Below are positions 1 to 11,749 of a stretch of 64,000 nt of DNA, one piece after another. The notes beneath the pieces are model-generated. The model did no database searches. It was not told the DNA's origin and was given only the letters and a program-made list of their open reading frames with translations. Position numbers and translations under genes: made by a program. Origin of the DNA: Pyricularia pennisetigena (taxonomy: Eukaryota > Ascomycota > Sordariomycetes > Magnaporthales > Pyriculariaceae); contig NC_043743.1 of the NCBI RefSeq assembly GCF_004337985.1, forward strand, positions 364,228 through 428,227. Direction: 5' to 3'. Position 1 is the first letter of the stretch, and the number at the start of each line of letters is the position of its first letter.

Positions 1-535
1 CTCGGGCGGTCTGAGCCGCAGCATCGAGAAGCTTGAGAGCATCGTGTCCGAGGTCCCACCCCTACCGGTCGCCAGCGCGCAGGACAAGACGGGCCGGGCA
101 GCAAAGAGGACGGAAGACCACGACGCGGCGAGCAGCGACGGCGGCGACCCGACGGAGCTCTTCCACCGCGACGTGGGCGTGCAGACCTCTCCGCCGCAGA
201 CACCCTCCGCCACGGCGACGCAAAAGCCCTCGTCCATCGAGTCCCAAGCGACCCGGCTCGCCAAGCTGACGGCGTCTGTGCGCGAGATGTCGGCCTCGTA
301 CGCCACCACGGCCGAGACGCACGAGTCGACCAGCGCCGTGCTCGGCAATCTGGCCGCCGACGTCGACAAGCTCAGGACGCCCGTGGCCACCAGGCCGGCG
401 GGGACCGTCTATTACCGCGCCTTTTCCGAGCCCGACGACCAGGTCAAGGCCGTTAAGCAGAGCATCAGAGGCGTCAAGGGCGTCTTGCTCAGCGCCAGGA
501 GCTTCCCGCCTCCGCAGGGGTCTACGGTGCGGTGA
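1..535 (+). CDS. Peroxin-14-like peroxisomal docking protein, C-terminal fragment
   Basis: This is the 3' end of a gene entering from the left, in the frame starting at base 2, with a TGA stop at 533-535. The visible 177 residues hold a short helical stretch (SRSIEKLESIVSE), a Ser/Pro/Ala-rich linker, a possible coiled coil, and a basic end (VKQSIRGVKGVLLSARSFP). That last block resembles the C-terminus of fungal Pex14 or Pex14/17 (Pex33) peroxins, which dock the PTS receptors at the peroxisomal membrane. This is from recall of the family, not a search. The diagnostic N-terminal Pex14 domain and membrane segment would lie outside the window, so the identity is tentative. A coiled-coil protein of another family is the main alternative. 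That it is coding is much surer, since the frame is open, GC-rich and ends cleanly. Confidence 0.5.
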   Translation, partial: SGGLSRSIEKLESIVSEVPPLPVASAQDKTGRAAKRTEDHDAASSDGGDPTELFHRDVGVQTSPPQTPSATATQKPSSIESQATRLAKLTASVREMSASYATTAETHESTSAVLGNLAADVDKLRTPVATRPAGTVYYRAFSEPDDQVKAVKQSIRGVKGVLLSARSFPPPQGSTVR

Positions 536-1173
536 GGCATAGAGGCGGTTCGTGTCACGTGTTGGTTTTTGTTTGTGGTGTGTTCACCTGTCTTCTTACA
601 CCCTCAGTGTATATTTTATGTGTGTAATACTTTGGTACTGGCTGAAATGAGGGGGATTCATAATCATTGGACATCCCTTCTGATCATGACGATCAATCAT
701 AATGAATGGACGAAACACAAAATTCTTGTTGGCATGGAGAGCATCAGTCGGCCAACTTTTTCGACTCGAACAGTATTCCTTGTTCTAATGTGCCGTGATT
801 GAAGACTGTACAGCTGAGATAACAAAAAATAAAGAACCCCAGCATTGTCCACAAATGTGCGCAGCCAACCGGCCTCGGATGTGTTCGTCGGGCTTTGTTT
901 GATATGGCCCGAAAACCTTCCAGCAATCTACAGGTCAAAGACGGAATCTCAGCTCGTTCCAACGACTTGAACAAACCACGGAGACAGACAATGTGAACAA
1001 TTCTTCTTTCATGGCTCAGGTATCTACACGAGGTGCAACATTGCCTTTCTCGCTATCGTAGCATCACAAAAAAAAAAAAAAAAAAAAAAAAAAGCATCGT
1101 CGTTCTCAACACAAGCAATAATAACCTCAACAAAAAGTGCTTTCTCTCTCAACAACGCCAGGCTAACCACCAC
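536..1173. other. Convergent intergenic region with A26 tract
   Basis: This is the shared 3' flank of the rightward peroxin-like gene and the leftward chromodomain gene. It is AT-rich and holds no credible ORF. The only distinctive element is a run of 26 A at 1068-1093, about 80 bases beyond the stop codon of the chromodomain gene. Confidence 0.7.
1068..1093. repeat. A26 homopolymer
   Basis: 26 consecutive A, flanked on both sides by gcatc (gcatcac before, gcatcgt after). Confidence 0.95.
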
Positions 1174-4100
1174 CTAGTCTTTCATTTCCAAGGCACTACC
1201 ACTGGCAGCGCCTGCTCTGTTGGAGCCTTTCATCTTTTGCCGTGACGAATACAACTTCTCGTATGTGCCCACCCAGACGTGCTCCCAGCCCCTGCCCTCA
1301 AGCCGCTGCTCTCCGTACCACTCCAACGTTGGGCGGTACTCATAAGTCATGTGCGTGGCGTTTTCGTCCCTGACCCGTGCCAGCCGCGCTGCCTCGAACA
1401 GCCGGTTTCTGCACTTGCTGGTCCCTTTGAAGGACGCGTCAGGTACCGGTGGGTGGAAAACGATTTTGTTTTCCAGCTCAATGGGACCATCAGGATTCCC
1501 ATCGAGACTAACATCATTGCCGGAAGAGGCGGAATGAGTAGAGGGCGGTTGGCCCTTAGAGACCAACTTGAACCCCATCCGCACCAACTGGTCAGAAGAT
1601 AATGGCAGTATATCAAGGTTATCAATTAGCTTCTCAACCAGCCTCAGGCATTGATCTACTGGCGACAGACCTGCAACAGTTTGCGGCATTCCTGTTACCC
1701 AGATATTGGCCAATTTCTGTGGCGGCATTTTGTGAGTGAAGACAGTTTTATTACCCTGTACCTTTTCGCAATGTTTCTTGTCGCCCTCGTGCTTGCGTAT
1801 GTGGTTTATGAGGGCCTGCTGCGCGCTTGGCAAGCAATCCTCTAGGATATACTTTTCGGGCGTATCAATGGTAGGGACAGGGTCCAGAATGATGATTTCT
1901 GTCGGCGTCCTTGATGACTGCTCCGTAACACCCGCCTCATTGATCCGGTATACCACAAGCCAAGGCCGGCGCGGCGCTCGCTGACCCCTTGCCGACGTTG
2001 TTGGGTTGAAAGAGTCCTCTACCGTGTAGCAGAAGCCAACGTAGACCCTGTACGTTCTATTAAATGCCCATGTATAGTCAAACCATTGTCGTATCAAGTT
2101 GTCTGTTTTGCTGCCCATCCGGCCATGTTGGAATAGCTCATCGCTATCTTTCCAGTAAATCGGAAATGCAAACAGCCGCCATATTCCTGGTTTGGTCTTT
2201 CGATCCCGGTGGCTTTGAATGCGGTTGAGCTCTTCGAGAAATGCCTTAGGAACTTCCTGGAGTATCCTTTCGCTTCGAAATACAGTCAAATCGGGCGTCG
2301 GGTTCTGTTGTACTGACGGCGGTGCAGAACCGGCAGTTGCCGCAGGTTGGCCGGCGGCTTTGAACCTCGCTCCCGACAGCTCGGCCTCCTTCTTGCTCTC
2401 TTCCTCTCGGATCTTTCGCAGCAAACTGTCGGGATCATTGGGGGTGTTACTGGTAAAGCTAGGAATCTTGAGAAGCGCTCGCTTCCGGCAAAAGATCTTG
2501 CTGCCATTCCTCGTCCCAAGCACGTTGAACTTCCGGAACTTTTCAGCGTTCACAATGGACCACCATCCAAACCAGTTGACCAGGCTCTGTTCGTCGTTGG
2601 CATCAATGCATTGCTCTGCGAATAGAACATTGCTCATATAGGATTCTTCCGGGAACCGATCAATCATCGGCCCTGAAGTTTCGAGAATTTCGTGTGCCAG
2701 TTGGGACATAGCTTGACAGTCGTCCATGGAGACGCCCCTCAGGGTAGCCGTATTCTCGCGCTCCTTGTCTGAGAGCCGAGCATCTCGCAAGATATCTTGC
2801 CTTAGGCACGATTTCTCTGCCGCCAAGTCGCATACCCAGTTCACGAAATCGTGAGAGACCATGATGGCCTTTTGTTTGTTGCGCACATGCTCCCTTATGG
2901 TCTCTAAGGCTAGTCTAGGCTCCGAAAGCACAAAACTTGGCGTCAGCAGCGTAACATGACCAAAGGGGAAAAGACGCTCTGGTTGCGCATCGAGCGAATT
3001 CCACAGGTTTGCTTTGTCTGGCCAGCGCCAAACCCAATACCGACCGTTTTCCAGAAACAATCGCAGCTTTGGTAGTCGCCTAAGGGTCCTGACAGCAGCC
3101 TCATGAACTATCACCGAGGCAGACGAAGTCGGCTCCAGGCTGCGTAAGAAAGCTCGCCAGCTGCCTGGAAGATGAGCAGTATAGACCTCTGCATCCGGGT
3201 TGCAGGCACGGATCCACAGGCTAACTTGAAAACTTTCTGCTGCACAGGTTGGAGGGAATATCAAGTAAAATCGGGCGTTTCCAGTGACGCCCGGAGGAGC
3301 AGGGCTGACCAGTCTGTCAAACACAGACTTGCCTAAACCAAACAAATGATCCATGAAACAAACACGGTTGTTGCAAATCGTTGGCTCGGTAGCTGTAGGC
3401 GGCGTGTCCAGGCCTTGCAGCATCAACGAAAGGTCATCTGCTGGAGTAAACAAGACGTATCTTAGCACAGCCATATCTGGTTCCTTTTCTTCGCCGTCCA
3501 GACTGTCCGAGGCCCATTGATCGCAATTGGCAGGGTAAACAAGCACTGCAAAGTGGACACGGCTAAGCAAAAGCCCATTTCCGCCCGCCTTGAGTCGCTC
3601 TGCGACATTTGTAAGCATTTTATCGGTTTCGTCGTCCTTGCCTGTGATGCTTCCGGAGCAGTGATTCTTCCGGGATGGCCTTATTTGGTCAAGACGCTTC
3701 AGCAGGAGTTCAGCAAGGCATTGATAGCGAAACCACAGCATTTCTCCAGTGAGAAACTCTGTCAGCCATTGTCGATCGTGAACACGATGATCGGAATCAA
3801 TGGGAATTCCATTGAATAAGACCTCCAAAGGTGAGCTGGAACCAAAACCAGCATTGATCTGAACGCTCCTAAGTGCTGTTTTATCTGCTTGGTATTCCGC
3901 AAACGTGACATTCCGAGTGGGAGTCGCGGGGCATGCGGGATCGGCATTATCCTGCCCTGATGGTTCTAGCGAATCAATTTCCATTTCTAATGAATACCCT
4001 ATATTCATCATTGGACTATCCTCGGTCACGTCCATCTCTTCTGGTTCTGCGAAGACTCGCGATCCCGTAAAGGTGGCGGGAATCGGGTCGTCATCATCCG

Positions 4101-5589
4101 GAACGAAGTGAACAGACTTTCGCTTGGCCTTGGATGTTTGCCCGACCGGGCCGGCCACGGTAGACTTTTTACGGGAGCCTAGGGTCTGATCCAACGGAGG
4201 CGGCTTTGTGACAGGGGGGTTCGAGGCTGGCGGGCCTAGGGCGGGATTGAACAGCCTGCCTTCCATCTCGGCAGCAGTGGGAGCATCGTTTTCCTTGTTT
4301 CGGCTTCGAAGCTCTACTCTGCGTCGGGTTGAGAGACTGACAAACTGTTTACTAGAATTACTTTGAGCGGCCGCATCTGCATCCGAGGCTAAGAACGACT
4401 TCCGCCTGGGTTTCCTCAAGGTGGATATATTGATCCTAGTGACGTTGGTCATTGTAGTTGGCCTGGACACCGTCCTGCGAGCAGTCATACCCTTGGAGTT
4501 CGTAACTGCCGTAAAAGCAATCCTGTTTGACTTCGCCGGCCTGTGGCCTGCAGCACCATTTGTCGTTGCCCTTTGTGCAGTACCTTGATAGCCAGTTGCA
4601 GACGCTCGCTCCCTTGGCTGATCGGTATGTCTTCGTGCAGTCCCTTGATATCCTGTGGCGGATGGTTTTGCAGTGATGGCTTTTGATTTTGGCAATGTTG
4701 AAGGAGATCGCGGGCTAGTGATGCTTTGATCCGGAGTAGAGCTTGAAGATGCTGGCGACTTTCCACCGAGATTAACCCGCTTTCGCGGTTGATTACTGGT
4801 GCTCGCGTTTGTGCTACTAACCTTATTCTTGGACCTGGTGGGCGTCGATGATTCAATGATTCCCTTGAAGATGCGATTTTCCCTTTGCCGTCGCTGTTTT
4901 GTCTCTGGTAGATGCCGGCTCCCCGCGTCATCGACCGTGTCATCTTCCTCTGCTTCGTCGCTACTGGAACCGCAAACAATAATTCCATCCGCTTGACCCG
5001 CAGTCTCAGATCTCTCGTCCATGACCGAATCGTCGTCGTCTGATTCATTCAAATCCATCTCCCAATCAGTCCGAAATGGTTGTTCGTAGTCGTAGAGGCT
5101 CTTGTAAGGAATGCCAAGTCTTTTTCGTTTGGCGTTTCTCTTCAACCGCTTCTCATTCTGCATGTTTACCGCATCTCGCCATCGTAATATCTCCTTCTTG
5201 AAGGGTTCTTTCAAGCCAGCCGCAATCTCGGCCTTTGTACGTTCCCAATCGTCCAAACCGTCTTCGGGAAAGTTTTCGGCCACCTCCCAGGTGCTTCTAT
5301 AGATTGGAAACCCTACCCAGTGGACAAGATATCTCATCTTGCCCGCACTGTTCCGCCTCTCGGCAGCGACGGCTTCGATTTCCCACAGTTTTTCTGGATC
5401 TTCTATGTCGAGGTCCATATTCTCCGGGTTGTCAGATTCGCCCCGGCCTTCTGACTTGAAATAATCGATGACAGTCGAGGTCGTTGATATATCGTCGATG
5501 TCATCATCGCCATCCTCGATACTAGAAGGAAGCGACATGATATCGCACAACTCATCGTCGGCGACATCTTTTGATGTTGTGGCGGACAT
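1174..5589 (-). CDS. Large N-terminal chromodomain protein, heterochromatin-type
   Basis: One uninterrupted ORF encodes 1471 aa starting at the first ATG (5589). An acidic N-terminus (residues 1-65) is followed by a chromodomain at about 68-120: LWEIEAVAAERR, YLVHWVGFPIYRSTWE, then a helix. The aromatic cage expected to bind methyl-lysine appears to be Trp in place of the first Tyr, the Trp of HWVGF, and Tyr of PIYRS. Residues ~190-560 are basic, Ser/Thr-rich and probably disordered. The last ~850 residues look folded, with segments such as HFAVLVYPANCDQW and RYVLFTPADD that suggest a SPOC-like fold as in fission-yeast Chp1. That comparison is inference. Chp1-like or CDP-2-like heterochromatin proteins are the best candidates. 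It is divergent from the Rab11 gene and shares a 1.6-kb upstream region with it. Confidence 0.8.
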   Translation of the reverse strand: MSATTSKDVADDELCDIMSLPSSIEDGDDDIDDISTTSTVIDYFKSEGRGESDNPENMDLDIEDPEKLWEIEAVAAERRNSAGKMRYLVHWVGFPIYRSTWEVAENFPEDGLDDWERTKAEIAAGLKEPFKKEILRWRDAVNMQNEKRLKRNAKRKRLGIPYKSLYDYEQPFRTDWEMDLNESDDDDSVMDERSETAGQADGIIVCGSSSDEAEEDDTVDDAGSRHLPETKQRRQRENRIFKGIIESSTPTRSKNKVSSTNASTSNQPRKRVNLGGKSPASSSSTPDQSITSPRSPSTLPKSKAITAKPSATGYQGTARRHTDQPRERASATGYQGTAQRATTNGAAGHRPAKSNRIAFTAVTNSKGMTARRTVSRPTTMTNVTRINISTLRKPRRKSFLASDADAAAQSNSSKQFVSLSTRRRVELRSRNKENDAPTAAEMEGRLFNPALGPPASNPPVTKPPPLDQTLGSRKKSTVAGPVGQTSKAKRKSVHFVPDDDDPIPATFTGSRVFAEPEEMDVTEDSPMMNIGYSLEMEIDSLEPSGQDNADPACPATPTRNVTFAEYQADKTALRSVQINAGFGSSSPLEVLFNGIPIDSDHRVHDRQWLTEFLTGEMLWFRYQCLAELLLKRLDQIRPSRKNHCSGSITGKDDETDKMLTNVAERLKAGGNGLLLSRVHFAVLVYPANCDQWASDSLDGEEKEPDMAVLRYVLFTPADDLSLMLQGLDTPPTATEPTICNNRVCFMDHLFGLGKSVFDRLVSPAPPGVTGNARFYLIFPPTCAAESFQVSLWIRACNPDAEVYTAHLPGSWRAFLRSLEPTSSASVIVHEAAVRTLRRLPKLRLFLENGRYWVWRWPDKANLWNSLDAQPERLFPFGHVTLLTPSFVLSEPRLALETIREHVRNKQKAIMVSHDFVNWVCDLAAEKSCLRQDILRDARLSDKERENTATLRGVSMDDCQAMSQLAHEILETSGPMIDRFPEESYMSNVLFAEQCIDANDEQSLVNWFGWWSIVNAEKFRKFNVLGTRNGSKIFCRKRALLKIPSFTSNTPNDPDSLLRKIREEESKKEAELSGARFKAAGQPAATAGSAPPSVQQNPTPDLTVFRSERILQEVPKAFLEELNRIQSHRDRKTKPGIWRLFAFPIYWKDSDELFQHGRMGSKTDNLIRQWFDYTWAFNRTYRVYVGFCYTVEDSFNPTTSARGQRAPRRPWLVVYRINEAGVTEQSSRTPTEIIILDPVPTIDTPEKYILEDCLPSAQQALINHIRKHEGDKKHCEKVQGNKTVFTHKMPPQKLANIWVTGMPQTVAGLSPVDQCLRLVEKLIDNLDILPLSSDQLVRMGFKLVSKGQPPSTHSASSGNDVSLDGNPDGPIELENKIVFHPPVPDASFKGTSKCRNRLFEAARLARVRDENATHMTYEYRPTLEWYGEQRLEGRGWEHVWVGTYEKLYSSRQKMKGSNRAGAASGSALEMKD

Positions 5590-7226
5590 GGCCTGCCCAG
5601 CTCTTCTTCAGCCTAGATTCAAGATGCGCTGACTTTGCTATGACCGTGTAGTATCTCAATCAACACTTAATCTACGCGTAATTCACGACTGCATGGTCAG
5701 TTTGGCTGGTCGGACCTATATCACAAATTAGTTTGGTATTTCTGTAATTAGAGAATTGAACACGTCATTAATCATTCTGTCGGGTCCAGTGCTCACTTTC
5801 GAGAACGAGTGACAAATCGGTCTGCTAAAGCTCAACAATCAAATATGAAAGAGCTTATAGGCGACTAGGTCCACCTATCTGAACACTTGAGCAATACGTG
5901 TACTGTTATGGACTGCTAATGCAGGTACTTCTCTGGAGGCAGCGCACAAGAAGTGAGGCTAAACCAAGGTTTATGGACAAGTTTCCTACCGAGTACTTCT
6001 GCAGTTAAGGTTTGTATCTACCTACCCTAGACGGGCTTGATGGTCAACGGCTGAGATCCAGATGTCCCCACTAACTCAAAATGGCCCGCCGCTGACAGTG
6101 GGGTAGACCCTGGCTAGATCAGAACTACTGCGTACAAGTAGGCCACTAATAGAACCTCATTGTAGTTGAAATGAAACGACTCGGGTTGTTGTCAATGATG
6201 TTCATCGAACGGAGAGGAGATTAGAAGAAGAAGAAGAAAAATAAAGGTCTTGAATGAAGGACGGCCTGTCTCAATGCTTTGCTTTTACGACGGGGACATC
6301 TGTTTGCCCTTGCTTCCTTTCAAGTTCAGGATCGTGAATGAATGCCTGGCAGGTACAGTCAGTTCGACGGCACAAACCCCGTTATACGCATTTGATCATG
6401 GACGTTGCACTCTAACGCCTTCCTTAATTACATATATTACAATGTATCGTGCCAAATACGCACGTGATGCACTACCTGGAACAGTGGAAACAAGCTGTCA
6501 AGTTGTCAGCCACTGCTCCAGGGGGTACTTTTAGGCACCTAAGGGAAGGTACCCTGGCGTCCCATCGTGGTGAGTTCTAGGCCAGACTTGAGCGAGATCC
6601 ATGTGATACGTCTGGAATCGGGTTTCTATGACGGAGCACACATACCTCCAGCGAGGTTCCTTTGTTCAGGTACTTTTACCTTGGCTAAATACTTGGACAT
6701 ACACGCATCTCGTAAGAAAATTACGACAGGAACTTGCAAAAATATCTGCACACCTGTCATACTGACTCTTCCTTTTAATTTTTTCTGTCCTCACAGCATA
6801 GGCCTGACTTAAGGCTGGCATCAAAACACTCCCATCGGTCACCGTAAGCTCTTTTTAGTTTGGCAGTGGGGCCCGACTCCCTGGAGGCTGTGTTGTTGCC
6901 CCATCCGTCCCTGACACACCCACACAGCCCCTAGCGCAGTGATTACAGCATTCCACAGCGTCACCTCAGTCAGCTCTGTTGCCCGCCTTTGTCTAAGCCA
7001 GCCAGCCATTCTCTGTTGCGCTAGTGGGGCCATACAACTCTCTGCACCGACTTGTGATTCGAACACAACACCTCCTTGTCCTGCCTACGTCGACATACAA
7101 TACCTTGGAGTAAAACCCGAAATAGTCCATCGCGCTTGTCTCAGCTGTCATTAATCACTTCGTCTTCGAAACAGTTAGATAAATCGACAGACACTACAAC
7201 ACTCACCAAGCGAAACTTGAATCAAA
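5590..7226. other. Divergent intergenic/promoter region
   Basis: These 1.6 kb separate the start codons of the chromodomain gene (leftward) and the Rab11 gene (rightward). No credible gene is seen; open frames here lack ATG starts and coding-like composition. It holds a GAA-rich purine patch near 6220-6240, several GTACC/GGTAC-type motifs (for example 6021-6030 and 6547-6552) and a CT/CA-rich leader just before the Rab11 ATG. Confidence 0.6.
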
Positions 7227-8321
<1,095 letters not shown>

Positions 8322-9214
8322 TTTTCCTTTTGTCGGATTGTTTTTTTGCATCGACGATAGGGAATGAGTGATGAACAGGAGATGATCCCAGTTGTGTTAC
8401 GTCAGGAGGATGAGGGGGTTCACATGAGGATATGTCTGTACCTGCTCTGTTGATAACAACGGGTGTCTGGGAGGTATGGGGGGGATTTCCGTCTCTGTTT
8501 TTATCCCCTATGTGTTACACTGCTTTTTTTTCACACATGTTCACGGGTTGTCTAGGCTTAAGCCATGATTGTTCTGGGGGGATTTTCAAGGTTTGTTTGG
8601 AAGTCAACATAATTTTACAATACCTCTCCAGGCTCATATTCGTTGGTCTTCGTCAGTGACCATATGAATTTCCCAAGGCGTGTTTTTACTTGAGGTTCTC
8701 TACTACTATAGTATTTTATTTTCCACGTATGAACAAATAAGGGCGAACGTGTCGTCGCGGAAGTGAGTCGCCTTTATGAATTTTTCTTGATTCAAAAAGA
8801 AACAGAAACCCCGTGGAGAAACCCCTGATAGATCAGATAGCCTTGGTTTGTAGATACAGCCAAGACAGCCTCACCGCTGGGTGTTATCCATGATAAGCAC
8901 CGACTCCATAAACGTCGGCTTCCTTCGTGGGTCACCTTTCAACCGTATTCCCCAACACCATGCAGGGACCCGCTAATTTTTCCCCGCGACTGGTTGCGAT
9001 AAGCGATCTTATCGCAGCGACCGCCAAAAAAATTGTGCCAATTGCCCGTCTGCAAGTAAAGGCTACCGAAATCGTTTGCGACGGCAACAGCTCAGGGGCG
9101 CGCAGAAGAATCAGATCAAACCTTTGAATTCGCACACCACCTCCAATAGAGACTTAATTTATGTGCTCGTGTTAACTTCGGAACACCAATAAACAACCAA
9201 ACTTCATCATCAAA
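8322..9214. other. Intergenic: Rab11 3' flank and BRX1 promoter
   Basis: T-rich 3' flank of the Rab11 gene followed by the upstream region of BRX1. No ORF with coding-like character and no RNA gene were recognised. Confidence 0.6.
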
Positions 9215-10328
9215 ATGGCCGCCGTCTTCAAGGCCCTCTCCAAGGGCGCAGGCGGCGACAAGTCGAGCGAGGCAGCCTCAGCGCCTCGCAAAAACAAGCA
9301 GCGGGTTCTGATTCTGTCCTCGAGGGGCGTCACTTTCAGGTGAGTCTGAGCGGATGAAGCTATAACTCCTCGGATACGGGCAGTGAAGTGGAATAAAAAG
9401 ATGCTAACAAGGCTATGCACCACCCGCAAAGGCATCGTCACCTCCTCAACGACCTCGCAGCAATGCTGCCGCACGGCAAGAAAGATGTCAAGTTCGACTC
9501 AAAGTCCAAGCTTTACCAGTTGAACGAGCTGGCGGAGCTGTACAACTGCAACAACGTGCTGTTCTTTGAAGCGCGCAAGGGCCAGGATCTCTACGTGTGG
9601 GCGTCAAAGGTGCCCAACGGTCCGACAGTCAAATTCCACCTGCAGAACCGTAAGGACGATGAATTCAAGCTCATTTATTTGCCCTGTTGGTTGTGCTAGT
9701 ATATCCCGTTGACATTAAACAAAAAACAGTACACACGATGGATGAGCTCAATTTCACAGGAAACTGCCTCAAGGGCTCACGGCCGATCCTATCATTCGAT
9801 TCGGCCTTTGACAAGGACCCGCACTACAGGGTGATCAAGGAGCTGTTCCTGCACATCTTTGGCGTGCCCGAGGGCGCACGAAAGTCGAAGCCGTTTATCG
9901 ACCACGTCATGGGCTTCAGCATAGCAGACGGCAAAATATGGGTGCGCAACTACCAGATCAACGAGGTCGAAAAGACCAAAGGGGAGGACGGTGAGGAGGG
10001 CGAGGCCAAAAAGGAGAGGAAGTCGAGCAGGAAGCCGGACGCCAAGGACACGGACATCAACCTGGTCGAGATCGGGCCTCGGTTCGTCCTCACCCCCGTC
10101 GTGATCCAGGAGGGTGCATTTGGCGGTCCCATAATATACGAGAACAAGCAGTTCGTCTCGCCGAACCAGGTGCGCGCCGACCTCAGGAGGAAGAAGGCCG
10201 GCAGGCACCAGATGAGGTCAGGACAGCAGGCGGACCTGATGGCCAAGAAGGATGGTTTGGGCCTGAGGACGGATGGAAGCAAGAAGCAGCGAGAGGACGA
10301 GTTAGATACCCGGAAAATCTTTGCTTAA
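9215..10328 (+). CDS. BRX1: Ribosome biogenesis protein BRX1 (Brix domain)
   Basis: Three exons, 9215-9339, 9432-9649 and 9730-10328, give 313 aa. Intron 1 has a gctaac branch site near its 3' end. Brx1 is a nucleolar Brix-domain protein needed for assembly of the 60S subunit, acting with Ebp2 in early pre-60S particles. The protein shows the Brix hallmarks in order: RVLILSSRGVTFRHRHLLND, KLYQLNELAELYNCNN, FFEARKGQDLYVW, GPTVKFHLQN, MDELNFTGNCLKGSRP, SKPFIDHVMGFS and KIWVRNYQI. The acidic/basic insert at about residues 225-250 (GEDGEEGEAKKERKSSRK) precedes the final strand region LVEIGPRFVLTPVVIQEG and a Lys/Arg-rich tail. Length agrees with fungal Brx1 proteins. The start follows caaaATGG, and no upstream in-frame ATG is plausible. 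Confidence 0.95.
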
Positions 10329-11749
10329 AATGTGATGGGGAAGGCCTGGGCGCGGTTGAAGGAGGAGGTGGTGACCTGGTTGCAAAGCGACTTTGTCTGA
10401 ATACAGGAACAATACGAAACCATAATGAGCTTTGGGATATTTGGCTTGGTGATGATGATGCGATCCTTGAACTATAATCAGGTCTAATCGACAAAGCTGT
10501 GGACATAGATGACCTAGCAGGTATGTTATAAATGCAGTATCATGGAATGATGATTTTGTTATCAGCAGCGTGGACTGCCAGCCGCCCACGTAGCTAGAAC
10601 AGGACAGAGTATATGATCCAGACAATCTAGTACTGCTAGAACAAAATATGCCGACAAGAAAGCATCTGGCAAGCCTGGCACTTGCTTCTTGTGTCTGTTC
10701 GTACGGCTAGCTGAGCTGAAATATGAGACGTTGTAAATCATTCTGTCTGGTATTACAGTACAGCCGCATTGTGCCGCCAAGGATTATATAGCTGGGCCTC
10801 AGAGGCGTCCTTGAGAGCGATCAAACTGATAGACACCCATCCGGGGGGGTCTGCCACCCCTGACCCTGACAGCCCCACTAAGCCCAACAAGCAAGGAAGC
10901 ACCCAAGGCGCGCTAACCCAGCCTCCCGTAAGATGGTGCAGGGGGCGGTTTTGATGACATCCCATACATGACGCCGGGGCTAATAAGAGAGAACAGCTCG
11001 CGTCTTGCATCTCCCGACCGTCTGCTTCCCATCTCACTTTTCCCTTACAAATAAACGAAACAAACAAATGCATCACTGCCACGAATTATAAATACGGGTG
11101 TTTTTTTGTTCTTCCCATTAGGATATCGTGAGCTTGTGCAGCTACCTGAAATCATGGCGGAACTGCTACCAGCCGCTGAAGCGGCGCGATTGCCACTGCG
11201 GCATCAGGACGACATGTCCAGCAGCACTCTGACCTTGACCTTGACCTTGACCTCAACCACCACTTCCCTCAGCTGTAGCCCCAACGTCGGGGTGATCACC
11301 CTGTGAAACCAACAGGACATACAAGTCTCTTGATAGAACAAGAGGCGGGGTGTTGGTTTGATTGATCCCACCGAGGAGTCGATTAGGCCAACCCTTTTTT
11401 TTTTTCTTTCTTAATATCAGTCCAATAATCTACCATCCTCGATTCGAGACTCCTTTGGGGGAGCCCTGGTCGAGATATTCTCAGTCTTGTCTCGGTGACG
11501 ATCTTGCTGTCAAGATAGTCTACCAGGATTGTAGTCTGGAAGTGAGTGACCATTGATGGAACCGCGATCAAGCTCAGCTATGGCCTCGAAGCTAACGATG
11601 CAGGACAGCAAACACTTATTCTCGTCACTTACCTACTTACCTGCTCCGTCATACCAAATCATCTGCTCTTCTCTCTGATATTCGAACAAGAAACGCATTT
11701 TCCCCGATCAGACCCAAAGTAATACTTTAACGAATATCAGCTAGTTATC
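10329..11749. other. Intergenic region with short GACCTT repeat
   Basis: This region lies between BRX1 and the F-box gene and contains no supported gene. Short open frames at 11106-11306 and on the minus strand at 10753-11082 have no family resemblance. A short hexanucleotide tandem repeat (GACCTT, about 3.5 copies) lies at 11231-11252. The last ~120 bases before 11750 are a probable 5' leader with TACCTACTTACCTG-like sequence around 11630. Confidence 0.6.

Noticed and set aside
7040..7110. tRNA-like T-loop sequence (gattcgaac)
   Set aside because: Neither strand can form a matching acceptor stem, D-arm or anticodon arm around it.
9792..10208. 138-codon minus-strand open frame
   Set aside because: Antisense shadow of BRX1 exon 3.
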